From Leptotrichia massiliensis (GTDB lineage Bacteria > Fusobacteriota > Fusobacteriia > Fusobacteriales > Leptotrichiaceae): a stretch of 64,000 nt of DNA. The stretch is taken from positions 682,001 through 746,000 of the forward strand of contig NZ_FNVZ01000005.1 of NCBI RefSeq assembly GCF_900104625.1. Reading direction: 5' to 3'. The position numbers and the translations under genes are program-made. This document shows, in pieces, positions 17,980-27,761 of this stretch. Position 1 is the stretch's first letter, and the number at the start of each line of letters is the position of its first letter. The notes under the pieces were generated by a model. The model did no database searches and was not told the DNA's origin. It saw only the letters and a list, made by a program, of their open reading frames with translations.

Positions 17980-19932
17980 ATGAAAACTAAATTTTTTAAA
18001 GTTATATTAGGGGTGTTTATTTTAGCAAATTTTGGAATGGCGGAATATGTGAAAAAGGATAATGAAATTTATTATAAATATGGTAAAGAAGATGATTCAG
18101 GATTTAAAGTTGAAAATGTGGATTTGAAAACATTTAAAATATTGAATGATAAATATGCGAAAGATGATAAAAGCGTTTATTTTTTGGGAAATAAATCTTT
18201 TGAAGATGTGGACAGTAAAACTTTTGAAGTGCTACCAGACAATTATTCAAAAGATAAAAATAATGTTTACAGTCCAATTAACGAATGGATTCAGAAAATG
18301 AACGGGGCAAATCCAAAAACAATAAAAGTTTTGAGTCAATATTATTCAAAAGATGATAAAAATGTATTTTATAATTCAGATAAAATTTTAAATGCAGACA
18401 TAAATTCGTTTGTGGTTCTGGAGGGAGACCATAGTCATGCAAAAGACAAAAATTCAGTCTATTATTCAGGAGAAAAAATTGAAGGTGCGAATCCAAAAAC
18501 ATTTAAGGTGATTTCAGACGGATCATATTCCAAAGATGATAAAAATGTGTATGCTGGATTAGACATTGTAAAAGGTGCAGATCCCCAAACTTTTAAGGAA
18601 GTTTCTGGAACAAATTATGCCAGAGATAAGAATAACCTGTATTATTACTTTGGAGATGTTAAAAATCTTGGGAAAATAAATGAAAAAGATTTTAAAGTTT
18701 TGGATAATGATTTGATTAAAAATGGAAATGAAATATTTTATTCTGGAGAAAAATTAGGTATAAAAAATCCTGAAGAATTTGAAATAATAAAAAATAATTC
18801 AAGTAATTCAAGTACGATTATTTATGGAAAAGATAATGAAAACATATATGCCATAACACCATACAAAGAAACTGGGTATCTTATAATAAAAAATGTTGAT
18901 AAGGATACTTTTGAAGTAATGAAAGATAGCAATTATTCTAAAGATAAAAATAATATTTATTATACAAGAATGGATGTTATCCAATTACAAGATGTAGATA
19001 AAAATAGTTTTACTATTGTAGAAGATGAAGATTTTTCATATGATAAAAAAAATGTTTATTATAGAGGAAGAAAACTAAATGATATAAGCCCAAATGGCTT
19101 TAAAGTTGTAAGGCTTGTTAATAGACGAAATATACCACTTAATTTTTTGAGTGATAGTAAAAATATATATAAACTTGTTACAGTATATGATGAAAAAACT
19201 GATAAACTGAAAAGTGTAAAAGTAGTTGCAGTAAAAAATCCTAAAGTAGATTCTAAAACTTTTGAAATATTTGATTACTGGGAAAATTATTTCCGTGATA
19301 AAAATAATGTATATTATGAAAATGAATTGTATAAAATGGGCTTAAAAAAAATAGCAGGTGCAGACAGAAAAAGTTTTAAGGTTTTGAATGATGAATTTTC
19401 AAAAGACAAAAACAATGTTTATTATTATGGAAATAAAATAAACGGTGTAAGTCCAGATGGATTGGAGTTTGTTGGAAACAAATTTGTATTTAAAAATCAT
19501 GAAGATTTTGTTTCTTTCATAAAAGATAAAAATAATGTTTATTATTTGAAAGGGAAAATTGGAAATGAAAAATATGAAATAATGCCTTTAAACTTTGACA
19601 GCAAGACCTTTAAATATTCTAATAACGGTTTTTATGAATTAATTAATTCAAATTATACTGGTTATTTTCAAGATAAAAATGGAGTTTATTATTTTAATGG
19701 ATTAGCTAAATTAACTCCAAATAATATTTTATCTAAAGTTGAAAATGCTGATATTCCATCATTTGTACAATATATGGCAGGTTATGCAAAAGATACAAAT
19801 AAAGTATATTGTGGAACTAAGGAAGTTAAAGGTGCAGATGTTGAAAGCTTTGCAGCATTTACTATAGATGGTGAAGATATAATAAAAGATAAAAATAAAA
19901 TTTATAAATACACAGACAGTTGTGAACAATAA
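17980..19932 (+). CDS. DKNYY-repeat secreted protein, tandem copy 3
   Basis: 650 aa, the most diverged and shortest of the three; it lacks several units near the N-terminus relative to copies 1 and 2. Signal peptide to about GMAEY, then repeated SKDKNNVYY/GADxxTFE units. It ends YTDSCEQ, so the terminal Cys is conserved with a shifted tail. The start at 17980 follows GGAGGA. Differing repeat number among neighbours suggests length change by recombination between units. Confidence 0.85.
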   Translation: MKTKFFKVILGVFILANFGMAEYVKKDNEIYYKYGKEDDSGFKVENVDLKTFKILNDKYAKDDKSVYFLGNKSFEDVDSKTFEVLPDNYSKDKNNVYSPINEWIQKMNGANPKTIKVLSQYYSKDDKNVFYNSDKILNADINSFVVLEGDHSHAKDKNSVYYSGEKIEGANPKTFKVISDGSYSKDDKNVYAGLDIVKGADPQTFKEVSGTNYARDKNNLYYYFGDVKNLGKINEKDFKVLDNDLIKNGNEIFYSGEKLGIKNPEEFEIIKNNSSNSSTIIYGKDNENIYAITPYKETGYLIIKNVDKDTFEVMKDSNYSKDKNNIYYTRMDVIQLQDVDKNSFTIVEDEDFSYDKKNVYYRGRKLNDISPNGFKVVRLVNRRNIPLNFLSDSKNIYKLVTVYDEKTDKLKSVKVVAVKNPKVDSKTFEIFDYWENYFRDKNNVYYENELYKMGLKKIAGADRKSFKVLNDEFSKDKNNVYYYGNKINGVSPDGLEFVGNKFVFKNHEDFVSFIKDKNNVYYLKGKIGNEKYEIMPLNFDSKTFKYSNNGFYELINSNYTGYFQDKNGVYYFNGLAKLTPNNILSKVENADIPSFVQYMAGYAKDTNKVYCGTKEVKGADVESFAAFTIDGEDIIKDKNKIYKYTDSCEQ

Positions 19933-19960
19933 TTAAATATAAATATTTTAAATTATACAG

Positions 19961-20008
19961 AAATCCCTCTAAAATTGAGCTTTATGAATTGAATAGATTG
20001 GGATTTTT
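19961..20008 (+). terminator. Terminator after DKNYY copy 3
   Basis: AAATCCC (19961-19967) pairs with GGGATTT followed by further T (20000-20008); TCTA/TAGA extends the stem inward. Confidence 0.65.
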
Positions 20009-20043
20009 GTACTTTTAAATAAATAGAAAGCGGAAAATATAAA

Positions 20044-20814
20044 ATGAGAGATGTAATAGCAAGTCCAGATAACAAATTTTATAAATTGTTGAAAAAGCTG
20101 GATAAAAAGAAGTATCGTGATGAAAACAGTATTTTTAAGGCTGAAGGGGAAAAGTTTTTAAATGAGAATATTAATTTTAATAAAATTATTGTAAAGGAAT
20201 CGAAATTTGAATATTTTGATGAAAAATATAAAATTTCTAAGCATGATAACTTGACAATTTTGAAGGATAATCTGTTTGATGAAGTTTCAACTCAAGAAAA
20301 TAGTCAGGGAATAATATTCCTGTATTCTAAAAATTTAAATACAATTGAGGATATACAGGGAGATGTTGTAATTCTTGATGATATTCAGGATCCGGGAAAT
20401 GCTGGAACTATCATTAGAACAATGATTGCCGCAAACTTTCAGAATTTAATTCTGACAAAGGGTTCAGTAGATGTTTACAATCCAAAGACAGTACGTGCTA
20501 CAATGAGCGGGATATTCAAGTTAAACATAATTTATGAAACACCTGAAAAAATTGTGGAATTTTTGAATAATAAAAATTATTTAAAAATAGCGACTGCTTT
20601 ACACGAAGATTCGATTTCCTATGAAAAAATAGAATTATGCGAAAATAATGCGTTTATTTTTGGACACGAAGGTGGCGGAGTGTCTGAATATCTGATAGAA
20701 AATTCTGATATAAAGGCGATTATTCCGATTTATGGGAATATAGAATCATTGAATGTGAGTGTAGCGACAGGGATTTTTCTTTACAAGATGAGAGAGAAAT
20801 TGCAAGGATTATAA
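20044..20814 (+). CDS. SpoU/TrmH-family RNA 2'-O-methyltransferase
   Basis: 256 aa with an N-terminal substrate-binding part (residues 1-90) and a C-terminal SPOUT knot. SPOUT motifs are clear: DDIQDPGNAGTIIRTMIAA (motif 1), IFGHEGGGVSEYL (motif 2) and IPIYGNIESLNVSVATGIFLY (motif 3). It methylates a ribose in rRNA or tRNA using SAM; the target nucleotide cannot be read from sequence. The MRDVIASPDNKFYK start resembles TsnR/RlmB-like family members. Confidence 0.9.
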   Translation: MRDVIASPDNKFYKLLKKLDKKKYRDENSIFKAEGEKFLNENINFNKIIVKESKFEYFDEKYKISKHDNLTILKDNLFDEVSTQENSQGIIFLYSKNLNTIEDIQGDVVILDDIQDPGNAGTIIRTMIAANFQNLILTKGSVDVYNPKTVRATMSGIFKLNIIYETPEKIVEFLNNKNYLKIATALHEDSISYEKIELCENNAFIFGHEGGGVSEYLIENSDIKAIIPIYGNIESLNVSVATGIFLYKMREKLQGL

Positions 20815-20911
20815 AAATTGTGGAGATAATAATACGAGTGAAATTTTGTGATTATGCAAAATAATATAAATATTAATAAAGTTCGAAAAACTACATAAGG
20901 GGTGGGAAATA

Positions 20912-21783
20912 ATGGAGAATAATATACAAATATTTGAAGGTAAAAAAATTAGGTCTGTTTGGGATAATGAAAAAGAAGAATGGTATTTTTCTGTTGTCGA
21001 TGTTGTAGGAGCATTAACGGATAGTGTAAATGCTAGAGATTATTGGTATAAAATGAAAAAAAGAATGACAGATGAGGAAAAAAGTGAATTGTCGACAATT
21101 TGTCGACAGTTGAAGTTAAAAGCACCTGATGGAAAAATGAGATTAACAGATGTCGCTGATATACAAGGAATTTTCCGAATTATTCAGTCAATTCCGTCTC
21201 CTAAGGCAGAACCATTTAAAATGTGGCTGGCACAAGTGGGAAAAGACAGAATAGATGAAATTACAGATCCAGAACTAACTATTGATAGGGCATTGGAAAC
21301 ATATTTGAAAAAAGGATATTCAAAAGAATGGATAAATCAGAGATTACAGGCGATTCAAGTTAGAAAGGAATGCAAGAGCATGGAGTAAAAAAGGGAATAG
21401 AATATGCAATTCTTACAGATGAAATTTCAAAGGCATGGTCTGGGATGGTAACTAGAGAATATAAAGATTTAAAAGGATTAAAAAAAGAGAATTTAAGGGA
21501 TAATATGTCAACTTTAGAACTTGTACTTAATATGCTTGCAGAAGCTACAACAACAGAATTAACTAATATTCATAATCCAAATGGCTTGGAAGAAAATAAA
21601 AAAGTTGCAAAACGAGGTGGAGCAATAGCAGGAAATACTAGAAAAGAGATTGAAGCAGATACTGGAAAATCGGTTATTACAGCTAAAAATGCAGTAGATT
21701 TTTCTAAATTGATTGAGGATGTAGTAAAAGATATTCCTGATATAGTTAAAAATTGTAAAAATGAAGAAAAAAGCAAGGAGTGA
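20912..21783 (+). pseudogene. BRO-N domain antirepressor-like gene, frameshifted
   Basis: The first frame (20912-21388) encodes a BRO-N domain (GKKIRSVWDNEKEEWYFSVV, then the helical region through QRLQAIQVRKE). The second frame (to 21783) continues QEHGVKKGIEYAILTDEI and the conserved KGLKKENLRDNMSTLELVLN tail of the same family. At 21370 the frames switch; intact relatives have a few residues (LTDEW-like) between RKE and QEHG, so about 13 bases seem deleted. Such proteins are phage-like antirepressors or DNA-damage-associated proteins. Here it stands outside the prophage. Two separate products cannot be excluded. Confidence 0.75.
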
Positions 21784-21790
21784 ATTAAAT

Positions 21791-22108
21791 ATGGCTTCAA
21801 GTAAAGAATATTTAAATTTTGTATTGGAACAGTTGTCGGAAGTGGAAAATGTTAGATATAGAGGGATGATGGAGGAATATATTCTTTATTATAGGGAAAA
21901 AGTTATTGGTGGGATTTATGATGACAGGTTTCTTGTGAAGGCTGTAAAATCCGCAAAAGAGCTTATGCCGAATGCTTTGCATGAAATTCCTTATGAGGGG
22001 GCAAAGGAAATGTTGCTTGTTGATGATGTTGAAAATAAAGAGCTTTTGAAGAATTTATTTGAAGCGATGTATGATGAACTTCCTGTTTTGAAGAAAAAAA
22101 AGAAATAA
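21791..22108 (+). CDS. TfoX N-terminal domain protein
   Basis: A 105-aa protein with the TfoX-N fold: SKEYLNFVLEQLS, then MMEEYILYYREKVIGGIYDDRFLVK and PYEGAKEMLLVDDV, which match stand-alone TfoX-N proteins. It ends in a Lys-rich tail. In Proteobacteria TfoX regulates competence through a second domain, which this short form lacks, so a competence role should not be assumed. The ATG at 21791 follows AAGGAG. The next gene is 18 bp away, probably one operon with nfo. Confidence 0.85.
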   Translation: MASSKEYLNFVLEQLSEVENVRYRGMMEEYILYYREKVIGGIYDDRFLVKAVKSAKELMPNALHEIPYEGAKEMLLVDDVENKELLKNLFEAMYDELPVLKKKKK

Positions 22109-22126
22109 TAGAAAGGTAAAATAGAA

Positions 22127-23050
22127 ATGTCGAAAAAAGAAATGTTTAAAATTGGATCACATGTGGGAATGAGTGGGAAAGATATGCTTTTGGGATCGGT
22201 TAAGGAAGCGGTTTCTTATGGCTCGAATACTTTTATGATTTATACTGGAGCACCACAGAATACACGGAGAAAGCCGATTGATGAGCTGAATATTGAGGCT
22301 GGGCTTAAACTTATGAAGGAGAATAATATTGATATTGATGATATTGTTGTGCATGCTCCTTATATAATTAATCTTGGGAATGCGATAAAGCCTGAAACAT
22401 TTGAGATTGCGGTGCAGTTTTTGAGAACAGAGATTGAAAGGACAGATGCTATTGGAGCGAAGAGAATTGTTCTTCATCCAGGTGCTCACGTTGGGGAAGG
22501 TGAAGAAGTTGGGATTAATAAGATTATTGAAGGACTGAATGAAGTTTTGACAAAAGATCAGAAAACAACTGTGGCACTTGAGACGATGGCTGGAAAAGGT
22601 ACGGAATGCGGGAGAAGTTTTGAAGAAATTGCAAAAATTATTGACGGTGTAAAATTAAAGGATAAACTGACAGTATGTTTTGATACTTGCCACGTTCACG
22701 ACGCTGGATATGATATTGTAAACGATTTTGAAGGAGTTATTGAGCAGTTTGATAAAATTGTTGGAATTGACAGGATTTCGGTAATTCATTTGAATGATAG
22801 TAAGAATGTGTGTGGTGCACATAAAGATAGGCATGAAAATATAGGGTTTGGAAAAATTGGATTTGAAGTGTTAAATAAAATTGCACATTTTGAAAAATTT
22901 TCTCATTTGCCAAAGATTCTGGAAACACCTTATGTGGCCTTGAACGATGATAAAAAGGCTAAAAAAGTTCCGCCGTATAAATTTGAGATTGAGATGCTTA
23001 GAGCTGGCAAGTTTGACAAAGATGTGATGGAGAAAATCAAAAATCAGTAA
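22127..23050 (+). CDS. nfo: Deoxyribonuclease IV (AP endonuclease)
   Basis: A 307-aa endonuclease IV that cuts DNA 5' of abasic sites in base-excision repair. The trinuclear zinc-site motifs are intact: [56 protein letters not shown] and [20 protein letters not shown]. Length and order match the family. Likely co-transcribed with the TfoX-N gene. Confidence 0.96.
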   Translation: MSKKEMFKIGSHVGMSGKDMLLGSVKEAVSYGSNTFMIYTGAPQNTRRKPIDELNIEAGLKLMKENNIDIDDIVVHAPYIINLGNAIKPETFEIAVQFLRTEIERTDAIGAKRIVLHPGAHVGEGEEVGINKIIEGLNEVLTKDQKTTVALETMAGKGTECGRSFEEIAKIIDGVKLKDKLTVCFDTCHVHDAGYDIVNDFEGVIEQFDKIVGIDRISVIHLNDSKNVCGAHKDRHENIGFGKIGFEVLNKIAHFEKFSHLPKILETPYVALNDDKKAKKVPPYKFEIEMLRAGKFDKDVMEKIKNQ

Positions 23051-23080
23051 ATTCTATTGGAATATGAAAGGAATTGATGC

Positions 23081-23581
23081 ATGATAAAAAAAGGATTATT
23101 TTTATTGTTTTTGTTATTTTTGGTTTCGTGTGGTAATAAAGAAGAAAAAATATATGAAAAAGAATTAATGAATATTGAAGTTAGCGGGTACGATAATTCT
23201 AAACAATTTAGCGAGAGTGATGTAAAAGAGATAAAAAAGATGCTTCGGAAAAAATTTGACAATTTAGAATTAATAGCCGTAACAAAAGATGGACGATTTT
23301 TTATAAGAAAAAACGTAACCGATGGTAATAATAAAGAATTAACAGGAAAAGAAGTTACAATTGATAGAGTAGATATTATTGATACCATTGGAGAATGGTG
23401 TGAGGAAAAGGGGATAGAGTTTAAATTTATAATTAATCAATTTTATGATAAAAAACAGAATAAAGAAATTAGTCGTTCGATTTATTATTCTCATATTTTA
23501 CAAATCAAATACGAAGATGAAGATTATAAAAAAGCACTTAAAGAAGGGTTTTCTCAGTATTCAAGAGCTACAAGATTTTAG
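23081..23581 (+). CDS. Lipoprotein, paralogue of 24401-25009
   Basis: 166 aa. A signal peptide with lipobox LVSC (Cys17) makes it a membrane-anchored lipoprotein. The mature part shares DVKEIKKMLRKKF, AVTKDGRFFI, IDRVDIIDTIGEWC and SRSIYYSHIL with the second copy. No catalytic motif is seen. It sits just before a nitroreductase gene, and the pair was duplicated downstream. Function unknown. Confidence 0.8.
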   Translation: MIKKGLFLLFLLFLVSCGNKEEKIYEKELMNIEVSGYDNSKQFSESDVKEIKKMLRKKFDNLELIAVTKDGRFFIRKNVTDGNNKELTGKEVTIDRVDIIDTIGEWCEEKGIEFKFIINQFYDKKQNKEISRSIYYSHILQIKYEDEDYKKALKEGFSQYSRATRF

Positions 23582-23664
23582 AATAGAAAATAATTTTTTA
23601 AATAAATAAAAAAATAGTAAAGTTTATATAAGATATGATAAATATACAGAAAGAAGTGATAAAA

Positions 23665-24339
23665 ATGTTAAAAGATAAAGAATTAACAAAAAAGGAAATG
23701 TTTGAAATATTTAACAGAAGATATGCGTGCAAAAAATACGATAAGACAAAAGTTGTTTCAGACGAAGATTTTATGGCAATTATTGAGACAGGTAGGCTTT
23801 CTCCTAGTTCTTTTGGGCTTGAGCCTTGGAAATTTATTCTTGTGAAAAATGAGGAAATGCTGAATGATATGAGAGAGTTTGCTTGGGGAGCGATTAACAG
23901 TTTGAATGGGGCGAGCCATATTGTTATGGTGCTGGCTAGAAAAGGTGTTACTGGCGATAGCGGATATTTTGAAAAAATTGGGAAGGAAATAAAAAATATT
24001 TCTGATGAAAATTTGAAGATTAGAAAAGAATTTTTTACAAAATTTCAAAAAGAGCATTTTAAGTTGCTGGAAAGTGAAAGAGCATTATTTGACTGGGCTT
24101 CAAAACAGACTTACATTGCAATGGTAAATATGATGAATATGGCTGCGGCTCTTGGGATTGACAGCTGTGCAATTGAAGGGTTTAATAAAGAAATGGCTGA
24201 AAAATACTTCTCTGAAAAAGGTGTGTTTGATTTGAAGGAATATGGAATTTCGTATTTTGTAAGTTTTGGGTATAGAGATGAGGATATTACTCCGAAAACT
24301 AGAAGAGAACCAAGTGAAGTTTATGAGGTTGTTGAGTAG
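23665..24339 (+). CDS. NAD(P)H-dependent FMN nitroreductase family oxidoreductase
   Basis: A 224-aa flavoprotein of the nitroreductase fold, typically dimeric, reducing nitro compounds or quinones with NAD(P)H. FMN-contacting regions are visible: NRRYACKKYDKTK (RxSxRxY-like), TGRLSPSSFGLEPWKF and the C-terminal SFGYRDED. I chose the ATG at 23665, preceded by AGAAGTG, over the in-frame ATG at 23635. A C-terminal fragment of a second copy is at 25021-25164. Confidence 0.88.
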   Translation: MLKDKELTKKEMFEIFNRRYACKKYDKTKVVSDEDFMAIIETGRLSPSSFGLEPWKFILVKNEEMLNDMREFAWGAINSLNGASHIVMVLARKGVTGDSGYFEKIGKEIKNISDENLKIRKEFFTKFQKEHFKLLESERALFDWASKQTYIAMVNMMNMAAALGIDSCAIEGFNKEMAEKYFSEKGVFDLKEYGISYFVSFGYRDEDITPKTRREPSEVYEVVE

Positions 24340-24400
24340 TTTTCGAATACTTGAATTTTGAATATACTCAAATTAATTTATTGGCAGAAAGAGGATTTTT

Positions 24401-25009
24401 ATGAAAAAAATTTTTGTAATGATGTTGCTGGTAACGGCATTTTCGTGTGGTAATAAAAATAATCAACATGAAAATAAAAATAAACCAAATAATACATCTG
24501 AACAGACGAGTCAAAAGCAAGAAAGTTCAGAACAGATATCAGAAGGAACGAAGAAAAAAAGAATAGAAGCAGAAACAACTTATGAAAACGATTTAATGAA
24601 AGTTAAGGTTGATGGAGGTCCTGAATATAAACAATTAAGTGATAAAGATGTGACTGAAATAAAGCAGATTATCCAAAAAAAATTTAAAAATTCAGTAATA
24701 ACTGCTGTAACAAACGATGGACGTTTTTTTATAGTGCAAGCAGTTAATGATCCTACAAATAAAGAAGAAACTGCTAAGGAAATTATTATTGATAGAGTTG
24801 ATATTATTGAGACTATTGGGAAGTGGTGTAAAGATAAAGGAACAAAATATAAATTTGTAATTGTTCAGTTTTTTGATTTAGATAAGAAAGAACGGATTAG
24901 CGAGTCCATATATTATTCATATATTTTAGAAAACCTTTATGAAAAGGAAGAATACAAGCAGGCAATAAGTGATGCTTTTGATAAATATAAAAGAGTTATA
25001 AGATATTAA
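24401..25009 (+). CDS. Lipoprotein, second copy
   Basis: 202 aa; lipobox FSCG with Cys17. Compared with the copy at 23081 it carries an extra Asn/Gln/Ser/Lys-rich low-complexity linker of about 40 residues after the lipid anchor. The conserved domain follows: DVTEIKQIIQKKF, AVTNDGRFFI, IDRVDIIETIGKWC and SESIYYSYIL. It belongs to a tandem duplication of the lipoprotein-nitroreductase unit. Function unknown. Confidence 0.8.
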   Translation: MKKIFVMMLLVTAFSCGNKNNQHENKNKPNNTSEQTSQKQESSEQISEGTKKKRIEAETTYENDLMKVKVDGGPEYKQLSDKDVTEIKQIIQKKFKNSVITAVTNDGRFFIVQAVNDPTNKEETAKEIIIDRVDIIETIGKWCKDKGTKYKFVIVQFFDLDKKERISESIYYSYILENLYEKEEYKQAISDAFDKYKRVIRY

Positions 25010-25020
25010 AGTAGAAATTA

Positions 25021-25164
25021 TTTTTCAAAAAAAGTGTATTTGAATTGAAGAAATATGGAGTTTCAGTGATGGTAAGTTTTGGGTGTAGGGATGAAGAACA
25101 ACTTAAAAAATTAAGAAAACTGCCTAAAAAATTTTTGAAAATAATAAAAAATAAAAGAATTTAA
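25021..25164 (+). pseudogene. C-terminal fragment of a duplicated nitroreductase
   Basis: The frame FFKKSVFELKKYGVSVMVSFG followed by CRDEE matches the end of the intact enzyme (EKGVFDLKEYGISYFVSFG, YRDED). Nothing corresponds to the first ~190 residues, which must have been deleted right after the second lipoprotein gene. It has no start codon or ribosome site. Confidence 0.8.
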
Positions 25165-25215
25165 GTAAAAAAGATAAATTAATAAAATTTATTACAATAT
25201 CATAAAATCAAATTG

Positions 25216-25244
25216 TTGCACAATACTTTATTTTATTATATAAT
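25216..25244 (+). promoter_or_regulatory. Likely gltX promoter
   Basis: TTGCAC (25216-25221), 17-bp spacer, TATAAT (25239-25244), about 40 bases before the start codon. Confidence 0.65.
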
Positions 25245-25285
25245 ATACAAAGAATAACAAAATAGATAGGAGAAAAAAGAAAAAA

Positions 25286-26800
25286 ATGTCAAACAGTGAT
25301 AATAAAAAAGTAAGAGTTAGAATAGCACCGTCTCCAACTGGAGATCCACACGTAGGAACTGCCTACATTGGACTATTTAATTATGCGTTTGCAAAACATA
25401 ATGGCGGAGATTTTATTTTAAGAATAGAAGATACAGATAGAACGAGATTTTCAGGAGATTCGGAACAGCAAATTTTTGATGCGATGAAATGGCTTGGGTT
25501 AAATTATGATGAAGGTCCAGACGTTGGGGGAGAAGCAGGGCCTTATAGACAATCGGAAAGATTTTCGATTTATAAGGATTATGCTGAACAACTGGTGGAA
25601 AAAGGGGAAGCATATTATTGTTTCTGTACTGCTGAAAGATTACAGAAATTAAGAGAAAGACAAGCGGCTATGAAACAAGCACCAGGATATGACGGGCATT
25701 GCAGAAACTTGTCAAAAGAAGAAGTGGAAGCAAAATTAGCGGCTGGAGAGCCTTATGTTATTAGATTGAAAATGCCTTACGAAGGTGAAACTGTTGTAAA
25801 TGATGGATTAAGAGGAGAAATTAGATTTGAAAACAGTAAAATTGACGATCAAGTTTTATTAAAATCTGATGGATTCCCAACTTATCATTTGGCAAATATT
25901 GTTGATGATCATTTGATGGGGATAACTCACGTTATAAGAGCGGAAGAGTGGATTTCTTCTACGCCTAAGCATATTCAATTATACAAAGCATTTGGATGGG
26001 ATGAGCCAAAATGGTATCACATGCCACTTTTAAGAAATGCTGACAAAACTAAAATTTCAAAAAGAAAAAATCCAGTTTCATTGAACTACTACAAAGAAGA
26101 AGGTTACTTAAAAGAAGGATTACTAAACTTCCTTGCACTTATGGGATGGAGCTTTGGAGAAAACAAAGAAATTTTTACTATTGATGAAATGATAAAAAAT
26201 TTCTCATTTGATAAAATTTCTCTTGGAGGGCCTGTATTTGACCTAGTTAAATTGGGGTGGGTAAACAATCATCACATGAGATTAAAGGATCTGGATGAAT
26301 TGACAAAATTGGCTATTCCATATTTTGTGCAAGCTGGTTACTATGAAAATGAAAACTTGTCAGATGAAGAATTTTCAAAATTAAAAAGAATTGTGGAAAT
26401 TACAAGGGAAGGTTCACAAACATTAAAGGAATTGCCAGTAAATGCTTCAATTTACTTTGAAGATGAATTTGAATTGCCAGTAATTGAAGAAGGAATGAAT
26501 AAAAAGGAAAGAAAATCAATCGAAAAACTGACTTCTTCACTTGAAACAGAAACTGGTAAAAAATCTATCCAAATGTTTATTGAAAAAATCAATAAATTAA
26601 ATGAAGAAATTTCAGAAGATGAAGCAAAGCAAATCCTGCACGAACTGCAAGATGAAATAGGAGAAGGTCCAGCAGCAGTATTAATGCCACTTAGAGCAGT
26701 TATTACAGGAAAAGCCAGAGGAGCGGATTTGTACACGGTAATCGCAGTTATTGGGAAAGAAAGAACGTTGGCTAGAATAAATAATATTTTGAATAAATAA
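25286..26800 (+). CDS. gltX: Glutamyl-tRNA synthetase
   Basis: A 504-aa class I aminoacyl-tRNA synthetase charging tRNA-Glu (and, where GatCAB is used, possibly tRNA-Gln). The ATP-binding HIGH-type motif reads [20 protein letters not shown] and the KMSKS-type loop reads [10 protein letters not shown]. Between them lie [11 protein letters not shown] and the catalytic Rossmann core; the C-terminal anticodon-binding helices occupy about residues 330-500. It has its own promoter upstream and a terminator downstream. Confidence 0.96.
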   Translation: MSNSDNKKVRVRIAPSPTGDPHVGTAYIGLFNYAFAKHNGGDFILRIEDTDRTRFSGDSEQQIFDAMKWLGLNYDEGPDVGGEAGPYRQSERFSIYKDYAEQLVEKGEAYYCFCTAERLQKLRERQAAMKQAPGYDGHCRNLSKEEVEAKLAAGEPYVIRLKMPYEGETVVNDGLRGEIRFENSKIDDQVLLKSDGFPTYHLANIVDDHLMGITHVIRAEEWISSTPKHIQLYKAFGWDEPKWYHMPLLRNADKTKISKRKNPVSLNYYKEEGYLKEGLLNFLALMGWSFGENKEIFTIDEMIKNFSFDKISLGGPVFDLVKLGWVNNHHMRLKDLDELTKLAIPYFVQAGYYENENLSDEEFSKLKRIVEITREGSQTLKELPVNASIYFEDEFELPVIEEGMNKKERKSIEKLTSSLETETGKKSIQMFIEKINKLNEEISEDEAKQILHELQDEIGEGPAAVLMPLRAVITGKARGADLYTVIAVIGKERTLARINNILNK

Positions 26801-26809
26801 TATTTTTAA

Positions 26810-26840
26810 AGGGAATTACTAATATGTAGTTCTCTTTTTT
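26810..26840 (+). terminator. gltX terminator
   Basis: AGGGAATTAC pairs with GTAGTTCTCT (two G-T pairs) across a 6-nt loop, followed by T6. Confidence 0.85.
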
Positions 26841-26894
26841 GTATTAATTTTTTTAACTATTTTTTAAAATTTTATGGAAATTTTATTTCTTATG

Positions 26895-26903
26895 TGGTAT
26901 AAT
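26895..26903 (+). promoter_or_regulatory. Extended -10 promoter of the GNAT module
   Basis: TGGTATAAT, a TGn-extended -10, 39 bases before the start codon; only a weak -35 (TGGAAA, 26875-26880). Confidence 0.5.
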
Positions 26904-26941
26904 TATATTAATTAAGAAATAAAAGATAAGGGGTGATAGTT

Positions 26942-27127
26942 ATGGCTACAAGCAGTTTTTTCAAAAATTTAGAATTGAATAAGGAAGCGGCTGAAGAGCT
27001 TATTAAAATGATGGAAGAAGGATTTACTGTAAATAAAAATGAGGATTTAGAGATTAAGGTTAATGATGAAAAAACTATAGAAGCGATAGGTAAAAAATGG
27101 AATCTTAGAAAAAAGGGGACAAAATAA
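26942..27127 (+). CDS. Small antitoxin-like protein preceding a GNAT protein
   Basis: 61 aa, starting MATSSFFKNLELNKEAAEEL, rich in charged residues and without a recognisable DNA-binding motif. Short MATSS-type proteins directly upstream of GNAT acetyltransferases are common in Firmicutes, and by context they may be antitoxins. The ATG at 26942 has AAGGGGTG upstream. The stop TAA is immediately followed by the TTG start of the next gene, so translation is coupled. The antitoxin role is inferred. Confidence 0.65.
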   Translation: MATSSFFKNLELNKEAAEELIKMMEEGFTVNKNEDLEIKVNDEKTIEAIGKKWNLRKKGTK

Positions 27128-27712
27128 TTGGAAAATATCAATTTAAAAAATTTTGTGAATACATATGAAGAAACAGATGTAAATAAAATGTTGAAAAATT
27201 TTAAAAGTATTTCTATTTCAAATAAAAAGAATGATATAGAAACATTTTTACAGGAAAAAGCGATCAAATTTGAAAAATCTTGTATTTCTTCGACATATCT
27301 TGTATACGATGATAATATTGAAGAAATGTTAGGATATTTTACAATTGCAAATAGAAGTTTAATTCTTTCAAAAGAAGAATTGAATGTGCTTTCAAAAACA
27401 CAGCAAAAGAAACTGAGTAATAGCGGAAGTATATTAAGAAATGGTGATTTGATGACAAGTAGTTTTTTGTTGGGACAACTTGGGAAAAATTATTCAGATG
27501 ATATTTTGAAAAAAATTACAGGAAAAGATTTACTAACTTCGGCATATAATTTGTTATTGAAGATAAAGGAATTGATAAATACTAAATATGTCTGGTTGGA
27601 ATGTCAGAATGAATCTAGATTAATTAATTTTTATAGAGATTTTGGATTTAAACTTTTGGAGCATATTATTTCTGATGAAGGATTGAAAGTAATGATAATG
27701 GAACTTAAATGA
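27128..27712 (+). CDS. GNAT acetyltransferase, possible toxin of a TA pair
   Basis: A 194-aa GNAT-fold protein, starting at TTG directly after the upstream stop. Near the middle is MTSSFLLGQLGKNYSDD, which occupies the acetyl-CoA-binding position but lacks the classical RxxGxG. The C-terminal part WLECQNESRLINFYRDFGFK is a clear motif B. GNAT toxins of the TacT/AtaT kind acetylate aminoacyl-tRNA, but this protein carries a long N-terminal part and its substrate is unknown. An ordinary acetyltransferase remains possible. Confidence 0.7.
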   Translation: MENINLKNFVNTYEETDVNKMLKNFKSISISNKKNDIETFLQEKAIKFEKSCISSTYLVYDDNIEEMLGYFTIANRSLILSKEELNVLSKTQQKKLSNSGSILRNGDLMTSSFLLGQLGKNYSDDILKKITGKDLLTSAYNLLLKIKELINTKYVWLECQNESRLINFYRDFGFKLLEHIISDEGLKVMIMELK

Positions 27713-27761
27713 AGTATATTGAATTTATTTTTAAGATTAAATGGATAAATTATAAAAATTT

